From contig CAYUVA010000003.1 in NCBI GenBank assembly GCA_964448115.1, positions 26,262 to 66,067 of the forward strand: a stretch of DNA of 39,806 bases, in the 5' to 3' direction. How positions within the stretch are numbered: position 1 is the stretch's first letter; every line of letters begins with the position of its first letter. The translations under genes were made by a program, and so were the position numbers. The stretch is from CAYUVA01 sp964448115 [NCBI: uncultured bacterium]. GTDB taxonomy: Bacteria > CAYUVA01. Below are positions 34,040 to 39,806 of the stretch, piece after piece. A model generated the notes under the pieces. That model was not told the DNA's origin and made no database searches. It saw nothing but the letters and a program-made list of their open reading frames with translations.

Positions 34040-34068
34040 TTGCGGAAAAAAGACCCATTGGCTATAAA
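34040..34068 (+). promoter_or_regulatory. Weak sigma70-like promoter of the propeller-like gene
   Basis: TTGCGG (34040-34045) is 17 bp from TATAAA (34063-34068). The -35 is poor and this promoter overlaps the in-frame TTG start at 34040, which argues for the later ATG at 34094. A 6-bp-arm palindrome, CGAAGT-TAAT-ACTTCG (34072-34087), lies between the -10 and the ATG. Confidence 0.4.
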
Positions 34069-34093
34069 GATCGAAGTTAATACTTCGGATAAC

Positions 34094-35338
34094 ATGGCAA
34101 GAAAGACAGAAAATAAAAGGTCTTATCTGGGTGATGGGATGTCCTTCGGCAGGATGAGACCGCTGCTAGGAGCTAGAACTACCGAATATTACAGCATCTT
34201 CGCATCATCGAGGCGTGCTTGCGTTGTCGATTCGCAAGGGGTTGCGCTCTGGAACCTGCCCAAGCCGAGGCTGGCACGGATAACCGCTATGGAGATCAAT
34301 CCTGGGCAGAACCGTTGTTTTCTAGGTTATTCAAATCGCTGCCTGGCAATCATCGATTACAAGACCGGGGGGCAGATAAACTCATTCCGAATCCCTTTTG
34401 TTCCTCTGCTCATAATCCCGGCGCGCAGCCAGGAGCTTATCCTTTGCGGTAACAGATCGCTCCATGTCTTGAATATCGATTCCGGTGAGTTGCGAATGAT
34501 GACCAGGATAGAACAACCGTTCGGGCAGATGGTTTATAACTCACAGGGCGATATCTTCTATCAGCAAAAAAACGGAGCCCTGGTATCCATCGAGACCGAC
34601 TCCACCAGGATCAATACCGATAGCAGCAACTCAACTCGCTTTGAGCGGATGTTCACCAGTAACGATGGAAGGCTGCTCATGGGCTATCATGTTGACATGG
34701 GGAGCAGCACCATCGAGTGGCGGGATTGCATATCGCTTCGCTATTTCGGCAAGCTGCGCCTGGATGGCAAGGTAAGCGCTGCCGCACCTTATGGTAGATC
34801 CCACTTTCTGATCAATGTCGGAAAGGAGCTATTGATTATCAATCCAGTTGAGCCGGAGCATATTCTGCCTCGATTTACCCTGAAGCACCCGGTGCGATTC
34901 ATTTACAACTACCAGGATCGCTATCTTTTCACTCAAGAGGCATCTGGCAAGATTGTAAGATACCTTTTACCTAAGCAAAATGTGGATGATATAATCATCT
35001 CTTTTAAGGCTGATATTAGCATCCCAACAAGTAAGGATCTCGAAGGGATTGTGCTCGGTTATCTAAAGGACATTCTGTCCATAATAGGCTTGAAGTACGA
35101 GTCAGCGATAGCCCTCGCAGGCTCCAGGCGGCTTATCGAGGAATGCGAGAGAGATTATTTCAATGACACAGCCAATGCGCTGATAAGGCTGCGCGAGGTG
35201 CTTCGAGAGAATGGCTTGGCATCCTCTGAGCTGGATGATTTTATGAACCAGCACTTTAATAGGATAACCAGCCTATTCCTGGAGAATCTGGCTCTCATTC
35301 GCCGCCAGCGGGGCTACTGGCAGAGTTACAATAATTAG
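34094..35338 (+). CDS. Uncharacterised WD40-like propeller protein
   Basis: With ATG 34094 the protein has 414 residues; an in-frame TTG at 34040 would add 18 residues but lies in the likely promoter. No signal peptide or membrane helix is visible. Residues about 30-320 show repeated short beta-strand patterns (FASSRRACVVDSQGVALWNLP, NRCLAIIDYKTGGQINSFRIP, RSLHVLNIDSGELRMM, GALVSIETD), each about 40 residues apart and suggestive of WD40-like blades. The C-terminal 90 residues are predicted helical with many charged residues. I do not recognise a specific family. Such proteins are usually scaffolds. The upstream element is a transposon-like repeat and the gene is followed by an AGGCTTGAG copy overlapping its stop codon. 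Confidence 0.72.
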   Translation: MARKTENKRSYLGDGMSFGRMRPLLGARTTEYYSIFASSRRACVVDSQGVALWNLPKPRLARITAMEINPGQNRCFLGYSNRCLAIIDYKTGGQINSFRIPFVPLLIIPARSQELILCGNRSLHVLNIDSGELRMMTRIEQPFGQMVYNSQGDIFYQQKNGALVSIETDSTRINTDSSNSTRFERMFTSNDGRLLMGYHVDMGSSTIEWRDCISLRYFGKLRLDGKVSAAAPYGRSHFLINVGKELLIINPVEPEHILPRFTLKHPVRFIYNYQDRYLFTQEASGKIVRYLLPKQNVDDIIISFKADISIPTSKDLEGIVLGYLKDILSIIGLKYESAIALAGSRRLIEECERDYFNDTANALIRLREVLRENGLASSELDDFMNQHFNRITSLFLENLALIRRQRGYWQSYNN

Positions 35339-35342
35339 GCTT

Positions 35343-35357
35343 GAGGCTATTAGCCTC
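35343..35357. repeat. Short palindrome after the propeller gene
   Basis: GAGGCTA and TAGCCTC are separated by one base and overlap the AGGCTTGAGG sequence that starts in the stop codon of the preceding gene. It could form a stem but lacks a T-run, so termination is uncertain. Confidence 0.4.
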
Positions 35358-35441
35358 TCATTCGACATCCTCCCAGCATGGCGATCCGAAAACACCATCC
35401 TCGGCCAGGCGTACCGGCACCCCTCTTGAAATTCGTATCTT

Positions 35442-35588
35442 TTATATATCGCTAGCGTAGTTATAGGTGAGGATATCATTGATGTTGAGCCGAGAACTAT
35501 TCGAGGTGATCACCGTATAGACGACCCACTCCCTATCAGAAGAGAAATCAGCCTCGATAGCGGGAATTACTGCTATGGAATGACTAAT
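35442..35588 (-). pseudogene. Possible remnant of a propeller (TolB-like) protein C-terminus
   Basis: A minus-strand frame ending at TAA 35442-35444 encodes 48 residues, including FSSDREWVVYTVITSNSS followed by RLNINDILTYNY. The FSxDxEWVVYT pattern resembles beta-propeller/TolB-type repeats, where FSPDGxWIVYT is common. The frame is closed upstream by a stop inside the adjacent gene, and no start is evident. It may instead be a chance open frame; confidence is low. Confidence 0.25.
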
Positions 35589-36196
35589 TTATCGACCATC
35601 TCGTGGAACAGCTCGAATTCTGATTCCCCTATGTAAGGTTTACATATTGATAATACCTGCTCGATATCATCGGGAACCGCTCCAGCACGCAAGGCTCCCT
35701 TGAGGTGCGAGGAAAGCTGCCTGGGGAGATTAAGCACTATTATTTGGGCTATTACACATAGTTCCTTGAGTATTAATGGGCAAAAGGGACGGGAGAAGAC
35801 CTTGCCATAAGCATCAGTCAGTATCCACTCGATGAACTGGGGATGAGTAGAGGCGATCTTCTCAATCACTAAATTTGCATTATCTTGATAAATAAACTCG
35901 AACAGTTTCCTGCCACGCTCGGCGTATCCTTCCATGACATCATTTTCATGCTCGATGAAACAAAACTCTCCTCGATAATTCGGATCAAGCTCAATCAATG
36001 TCTCTTTCATCGTATGCAGCGCATTTATTGCCCTCGGAAAGCCTGAGAATAGAAAGCTCTGCAGGATAACCTCGTTTATCATTGTCGCCTCGATGCCTTG
36101 CTTGAGCGCTTTTTTTATTGCCTCGCTGAGCTTATCCTGCAATCCGAGCGAGGAGGCTATGGAGATCTCCACGAGCATTCTATCTTTACCATCCAT
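35573..36196 (-). CDS. AhpD-like carboxymuconolactone decarboxylase family protein
   Basis: From ATG 36196 the protein has 207 residues. All-helical sequence with SSLGLQDKLSEAIKKALKQGIEATMINEVILQSFLFSGFP is the pattern of the CMD/AhpD family, but the usual CxxC of AhpD peroxidase is absent here, so a redox role is doubtful. A longer frame extends to 36403, but that extension is polar and unlike the family, and it covers the divergent promoter of the next gene. There is no SD. Promoter boxes end about 9 nt before ATG 36196, so the mRNA would be almost leaderless. The C-terminal half (residues 110-207) looks like a repeat of the same helical unit (LKGALRAGAVPDDIEQVL). Confidence 0.7.
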   Translation of the reverse strand: MDGKDRMLVEISIASSLGLQDKLSEAIKKALKQGIEATMINEVILQSFLFSGFPRAINALHTMKETLIELDPNYRGEFCFIEHENDVMEGYAERGRKLFEFIYQDNANLVIEKIASTHPQFIEWILTDAYGKVFSRPFCPLILKELCVIAQIIVLNLPRQLSSHLKGALRAGAVPDDIEQVLSICKPYIGESEFELFHEMVDKLVIP

Positions 36197-36204
36197 AGTA
36201 ATAC

Positions 36205-36234
36205 TCAATACTAGCCAGGCTTGATGTTTGTCAA
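36205..36234 (-). promoter_or_regulatory. Probable promoter of the CMD-like gene
   Basis: On the minus strand a perfect TTGACA (36229-36234) is followed after 18 bp by TATTGA (36205-36210). The predicted start near 36198 is about 2 nt before ATG 36196. A TAGTAT with 15-bp spacing is an alternative -10. Confidence 0.45.
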
Positions 36235-36260
36235 CCGGGTAATGCTGATTTGGGCTTAAT

Positions 36261-36290
36261 TTGATAATTCCATAGAAAAAGCGATATACT
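36261..36290 (+). promoter_or_regulatory. Probable promoter of the small secreted GYWDT gene
   Basis: TTGATA (36261-36266) and TATACT (36285-36290) are separated by 18 bp. The predicted start near 36297 gives a leader of about 20 nt that carries AAGGAG (36303-36308). Confidence 0.55.
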
Positions 36291-36316
36291 ACTTGTTTGT
36301 AGAAGGAGTATTGGTC

Positions 36317-36994
36317 ATGAGAATAAATATGGCTTCGATAACTGTGATTGCGCTGATTGCGGTATTCGGCACGAGCCACGCCGGCTGGCGACTGGCATAC
36401 CAACTCCCTTCTGATGATTTATCCTGGGGCATAAGCGCCCCGGATGCAACCCATGTCTATGTTGCCGGTATGAGCGACTCGCCGCCCTGCAATATGGGCT
36501 GCGTGATGGGCACCAGAGACGGCGAGAGCTGGAACTTCGATGAGAGCTACTCTGCCAATCACATGATAATGCAGTGCGACTTCGTAAATGAGAATCTCGG
36601 TTATGCCTGCGGCACCGAGACCATCATACTTAAATACGAGGGTGAGGGACAGGAAGACACCCCGACCGCCACGGCAACAGATTCCACTCCCCCGCGCATC
36701 CTGGTGGCTGGCTACATGCATACCCGCCTCACCTCCAGGAACGGCGGCACATTCACCATGATGGCGGTATGCCGCGACCCGCTGATGGCGGTGTATGGCT
36801 ATGTGGGACTGTATTTCAATCATACTTATACAGGTGTGGATCTTGCTCTGGTCGATCCAACTAGCCTGGTTTACTCCTTCCCGGAGACGAACCTGGGGGC
36901 TGGCTTGGGAAGTGACAGGCTTATATTAGGCTTGAAAGCGCATCGGAGCTTATACACCAGCGCTGAGTGGCCCTGGCTTGAGGTGCCAGAATAG
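36317..36994 (+). CDS. Small secreted protein: YCF48-like fragment plus C-terminal GYWDT module
   Basis: The 225-residue protein begins at ATG 36317, with AAGGAG 8 nt upstream (an earlier in-frame TTG 36293 would put six residues before the signal peptide). A signal peptide ends near residue 21 (TSHA-G). Residues 22-105 contain two short repeats with SWGISAPDATHVYVAG and DGESWNFDE...FVNENLGYACG, which resemble blades of YCF48-like (photosystem II stability/BNR) propellers. A short Thr-rich linker (EDTPTATATDSTPPR, about 112-126) leads to a module (126-225) homologous to the C-terminus of the two large proteins. It looks like a reduced propeller protein, too short for a full propeller. The stop codon overlaps an AGGCTTGAGG sequence. 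Confidence 0.78.
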   Translation: MRINMASITVIALIAVFGTSHAGWRLAYQLPSDDLSWGISAPDATHVYVAGMSDSPPCNMGCVMGTRDGESWNFDESYSANHMIMQCDFVNENLGYACGTETIILKYEGEGQEDTPTATATDSTPPRILVAGYMHTRLTSRNGGTFTMMAVCRDPLMAVYGYVGLYFNHTYTGVDLALVDPTSLVYSFPETNLGAGLGSDRLILGLKAHRSLYTSAEWPWLEVPE

Positions 36995-37027
36995 GCTTGA
37001 GGCTCGAGTATATATGCTTAGTTTAAT

Positions 37028-37999
37028 ATGGGTGATACAGATAAAATAAGGGCTTCCATCATCATAATCACCTCCGGGATGCACTCCTACCTTGAGGAAT
37101 GCGTTGAAAAGTGCCTAGAGATCCCTGCCCATGATTACGAGATCATAATTGTCCCCGACCAGCCTTTGCAGTTTGATGATCCCAAGATCAGGGTGATCCC
37201 GTCAGGTGATGCCGGTCCCTCCAAGAAAAAGAACATCGGCGCTATTCACGCCAAGGGGGAGGTTCTCGCCTTCATCGACTCCGATGCTTATCCTGCTGAA
37301 AAATGGCTACAGAACGGGTTGAAATACTTTGATGATCCCCAGGTCGCCGTGGTTGGTGGACCCAACCTGACGCCTAAGGATGACTCGCTTCTCCAGCAGG
37401 CAAATGGCATAATCCTGGGTTCATCGCTCGGCTCTGGACCCTTTGCAGCTCGCTATGATCAAAGGAGCCTGCGCGAGGGGCACGAGCTTCCCTCGTGCAA
37501 TCTGTTCATCAGGAAATCTGCCTGGGAGAAGATAGGAGGCTTCCAACTCGATCTCTGGCCTGGCGAGGATGCCAAGTTCTGCTTCCAGGTCATGGATGAG
37601 CTTGGAATGCGGGTCATCTACGCGCCGGAGGTGGTCGTCTATCATCATCGAAGAAAGCTGTATCTGCCATACTTGAAGCAGATCTGGGGATACGGTTACA
37701 CCAAGGGTAAGATCATAACTGGCTTCTCCAAGCTGCATCGCATAGCCTATTTTATTCCGAGCCTATTTATTCTCTGGCTACTCAGCTTTATAGTTGTCAT
37801 TCCTTATTTCCCGACTTTGCGCATCGTTTACCTTACTGTCCTTGCGGAGTATATTGCGATCTGCATCTATACCGGGGTTCAAACCCGGCAATTATTGCTA
37901 GGGCTTATCGTCTCCACTGGCATCTTCATCACCCATGTAACCTATGGTATTGCCTTTATTGCCGGGCTTGCCAGCAACCTTTTCAGCAAGAAAAGCTAG
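37028..37999 (+). CDS. GT2 glycosyltransferase with C-terminal membrane segments
   Basis: The 323-residue protein has the GT2 fold: IIIITSGMHSYLEECVEKCL, then FIDSDAYPAEKWL (DxD), VGGPNLTPKDDSLLQQANG, LPSCNLFIRKSAWEKIGGF, and GEDAKFCFQV...YAPEVVVYHHRRKLYLPYLKQIWGYGY. Three hydrophobic helices fill residues 238-318. This arrangement resembles membrane-bound GT2 enzymes of O-antigen, succinoglycan-like or cell-wall glycan synthesis. No clear SD precedes ATG 37028, only an AT-rich stretch. The radical SAM gene starts 5 nt after its stop, so the two form an operon. Confidence 0.88.
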   Translation: MGDTDKIRASIIIITSGMHSYLEECVEKCLEIPAHDYEIIIVPDQPLQFDDPKIRVIPSGDAGPSKKKNIGAIHAKGEVLAFIDSDAYPAEKWLQNGLKYFDDPQVAVVGGPNLTPKDDSLLQQANGIILGSSLGSGPFAARYDQRSLREGHELPSCNLFIRKSAWEKIGGFQLDLWPGEDAKFCFQVMDELGMRVIYAPEVVVYHHRRKLYLPYLKQIWGYGYTKGKIITGFSKLHRIAYFIPSLFILWLLSFIVVIPYFPTLRIVYLTVLAEYIAICIYTGVQTRQLLLGLIVSTGIFITHVTYGIAFIAGLASNLFSKKS

Positions 38000-38004
38000 A
38001 CCTT

Positions 38005-39474
38005 ATGGCAATCAACAAGATAGTAGTCGGCTTTCCACCCCCCAAGCAGGCAAAGGGTATCCCGCTGCTGAGCCAGAATCGCCAGTTCCAGTGGTTTAGC
38101 AACCGAACAATCCTCTATCCGCCGGTCATGGCTTCGGCAGCGACATACCTGAAAAGCAAGGGTTATGAAACCATCTACAAGGATGCAATAGCCGAGGGAT
38201 TGAGCTACCATGAGTGGCTCGCATTCTTGCGCCAAGAGCAGCCGGATATCCTTTTATTCGAGACCAAGACGCCCTTGGTCAAGCAGCACTGGGCATCTAT
38301 CGCTGACTTCAAGAAGGCTGCTCCTGGGGTCAAGGTCATCATGGTCGGCGATCATGTAACCGCCCTGCCACAAGAGTCTATGTTAAACTGCCCCCAGCTC
38401 GATTTTATCATAAGCGGAGGCGACTATGACCTGGTGCTGGGAGACCTGGTCGATCACCTAAAGGGAGAATGCGAGATGCCGAGCGGGATGTGGTTCAGAG
38501 ACGGGGACAGCATCCAAAACAGCGGAACATATATGCCGACTCGTTCACTCGATGAGCTACCCTTTATCGACCGCGAGATGACCAACTGGCAACTATATGA
38601 GGAGTTCAACATCAAGCGCAAGCCGTTCACCTACACCATGGCGGGACGGGACTGCCCCTGGGGCAAGTGCGCCTTTTGCAGTTGGACGACCATCTATCCC
38701 CGCTTCCGTGTGCGCTCGGTGGAGAATTATCTCGATGAGGTTGGGATTCTTATCGAAAAGCACGGTATCAAGGAGATCTTCGATGATACCGGCACCTTCC
38801 CTGGCGGGGCGTGGTTAAGAAGTTTCTGCGAGGGGATGATAAAGCGGGGATACAATAAGAAGGTGATCATTTCCTGCAATTTTCGCTTCGATTATATCAA
38901 GGATGACATCGCCTTGCTGATGAAAGAGGCTGGCTTCAGGCTGCTCAAGTTCGGGCTGGAATCAGCCAACCAGGAGACCCTGGACAGGCTAAACAAGGGC
39001 ACCACCGTCGATGATATAGAGCGGGGTTGTCGCCTGGCAAAAAAAGCCGGCTTGGAGGTGCATATCACAATCATGGTCGGCTTTCCGTGGGAGACTAGGG
39101 CTATGGCGCAAAATACGCTTACATTGGCTAAGAAACTGATGTCAAAAGGTCATGCGGATTTGCTGCAATCGACACTGGTGGTGCCGTATCCGGGCACTTT
39201 GCTTCATAAGCAGTGCATCGAGAATGACTGGTTCGTCATCGACCCCTATGATTATGAGCGCTATGATATGAGCCAGGCTATCCTCAAGACACCTGACATG
39301 AGCCCGGATGAAGTGATGCAGGTATGCCATAGCATCTACAAGACCTTCTGGACGCCAGGCTTTATCTTGAATCATCTGCGCCGCATCCGCTCCGTAAAGG
39401 ATGTCTGGTATCTTATGCGCGGGGCAAAGGCTGCCTTGGGGCACTTGCTCGATTTTTCAGGAAAGAGAAGATAA
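38005..39474 (+). CDS. B12-binding-type radical SAM protein
   Basis: The 489-residue protein has an N-terminal cobalamin-binding-like region (about 20-175), with PPVMASAATYLKSKGYETIYKD, PDILLFETKTP, VKVIMVGDHVTALPQESM and FIISGGDYDLVL, then a radical SAM domain. The cluster motif at about residue 217 reads C-PWGK-C-AF-C, a CX4CX2C rather than the usual CX3CX2C. Further typical features are FDDTGTF, LLKFGLESANQETLDRLNKGT and HITIMVGFPWET. This is the BchE/HpnJ-like architecture, which commonly methylates or modifies unactivated carbons of lipids or antibiotics. Its position 5 nt after a GT2 gene suggests a role in modifying a glycan or glycolipid; that is inference. Confidence 0.9.
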   Translation: MAINKIVVGFPPPKQAKGIPLLSQNRQFQWFSNRTILYPPVMASAATYLKSKGYETIYKDAIAEGLSYHEWLAFLRQEQPDILLFETKTPLVKQHWASIADFKKAAPGVKVIMVGDHVTALPQESMLNCPQLDFIISGGDYDLVLGDLVDHLKGECEMPSGMWFRDGDSIQNSGTYMPTRSLDELPFIDREMTNWQLYEEFNIKRKPFTYTMAGRDCPWGKCAFCSWTTIYPRFRVRSVENYLDEVGILIEKHGIKEIFDDTGTFPGGAWLRSFCEGMIKRGYNKKVIISCNFRFDYIKDDIALLMKEAGFRLLKFGLESANQETLDRLNKGTTVDDIERGCRLAKKAGLEVHITIMVGFPWETRAMAQNTLTLAKKLMSKGHADLLQSTLVVPYPGTLLHKQCIENDWFVIDPYDYERYDMSQAILKTPDMSPDEVMQVCHSIYKTFWTPGFILNHLRRIRSVKDVWYLMRGAKAALGHLLDFSGKRR

Positions 39475-39477
39475 CAT

Positions 39478-39608
39478 TAAGGCTTGAGTGGCGTTGGCTA
39501 CGGGTCAATCATCCACAAAGACACAAGGGCATGAAGGAAGATATTTCTTCTTTGCATTCTTTGCGTCTTTGGGTGAGACTCTTTTCCTTTCTCAAGCCTC
39601 AAGCCTTA
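39478..39608. mobile_element. MITE-like element with 11-bp terminal inverted repeats
   Basis: TAAGGCTTGAG (39478-39488) and CTCAAGCCTTA (39598-39608) are perfect inverted repeats. Inside, an imperfect hairpin pairs the segment starting CACAAAGACACAAG near 39512 with CTTTGCGTCTTTGGG near 39560. The right end carries a second, tandem AGGCTTGAG. No open reading frame is present, which fits a short non-autonomous element. Confidence 0.55.
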
Positions 39609-39639
39609 TTAAGACCTCTTTCTAGGTCGGTGAGGATAA

Positions 39640-39714
39640 CGTCCCCAAGGGGATTTGAACCCCTGCTGCCGCCGTGAAAGGGCGGTGTCCTAAGCCTGAC
39701 TAGACGATGGGGAC
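39640..39714 (-). tRNA. tRNA-Glu (anticodon UUC)
   Basis: The minus-strand sequence folds as a cloverleaf: acceptor GTCCCCA pairs with TGGGGAC; the anticodon stem is CCGCC/GGCGG with loop CTTTCAC (anticodon TTC); the T loop is GTTCAAATC. The discriminator is G and no CCA is encoded. Confidence 0.95.
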
Positions 39715-39730
39715 ACATACATAGTCATCA

Positions 39731-39803
39731 CGAGCCTGGACGGATTCGAACCGCCGACCAATGGCTTAAAAGGCCACTGCTCTACCGACTGAGCTACAGG
39801 CTC
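39731..39803 (-). tRNA. tRNA-Lys (anticodon UUU)
   Basis: The minus-strand sequence has acceptor GAGCCTG, D arm AGCTCAGTCGGTAGAGC, anticodon stem TGGC/GCCA with loop CTTTTAA (anticodon TTT), and T loop GTTCGAATC. The discriminator is G, without an encoded CCA. It is 16 bp from tRNA-Glu on the same strand, so both are probably cotranscribed. Confidence 0.95.
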
Positions 39804-39806
39804 AGT

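Noticed and set aside
36197-36403. Upstream extension of the CMD-like gene
   Set aside because: The extra 69 residues are polar and unlike the family, and they overlap the promoter and signal peptide region of the divergent secreted-protein gene.
1-39806. CRISPR array, toxin-antitoxin, integrase or defence system
   Set aside because: I see no regularly spaced direct repeats, and no gene resembling Cas, integrase, transposase, restriction or toxin families.

Overview
The window looks like chromosome from an uncultured, Gram-negative (diderm) bacterium. An MlaE-type permease, a type II secretion/type IV pilus inner-membrane protein and a lipoprotein signal point to an outer membrane. The large extracellular Ig-like and beta-helix proteins with Thr/Pro linkers, and the many GT-C and GT2 enzymes, are typical of several poorly cultured candidate phyla. 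I cannot name the taxon from the sequence. Several recognisable sigma70-type promoters with about 17-bp spacers are visible. Many genes lack a Shine-Dalgarno (SD) sequence, and two appear almost leaderless.

Layout. 1-10.1 kb is mostly minus strand: the start of a response regulator, a DUF2062 protein, a GT-C membrane protein, then (plus) a TPR lipoprotein, then a minus-strand run of YfhO-like protein, polyprenol-phosphate mannosyltransferase-like GT2, GspF, and an alkaline-phosphatase-superfamily 'sulfatase' with Thr at the nucleophile site. 10.2-12.4 kb is another GT-C protein, followed by a repeat-rich spacer. 12.8-17.7 kb is a 1630-residue secreted Ig-repeat protein. 17.9-28.8 kb is a long plus-strand block mixing housekeeping genes (xseB, tlyA, nadK, an OB-HD nuclease-like gene, dnaB, mlaE) with envelope glycan genes (two GT2, one GT4, an ABC-2 polysaccharide exporter permease, one GT-C). 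28.8-39.8 kb holds a ferredoxin, a decayed response-regulator end, an uncharacterised membrane protein, a 1164-residue beta-helix/FnIII protein, a propeller-like protein, an AhpD/CMD-like protein, a small secreted protein, a GT2, a radical SAM protein, a short mobile-element-like repeat and tRNA-Glu and tRNA-Lys genes.

How the genes fit together. The dominant theme is assembly and export of surface glycans and large secreted proteins. Lipid-linked sugar donors (DPM1-like GT2) would feed the GT-C transferases and the YfhO-like protein, while the GT2/GT4 enzymes and the Wzm-like permease would build and export a polysaccharide.

The most unusual observation is a ~100-residue C-terminal module, here called the GYWDT/WPYL module. 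It occurs four times in three otherwise unrelated secreted proteins in this window, always at or near the C-terminus. It is a good candidate for an undescribed anchoring, sorting or adhesion domain.
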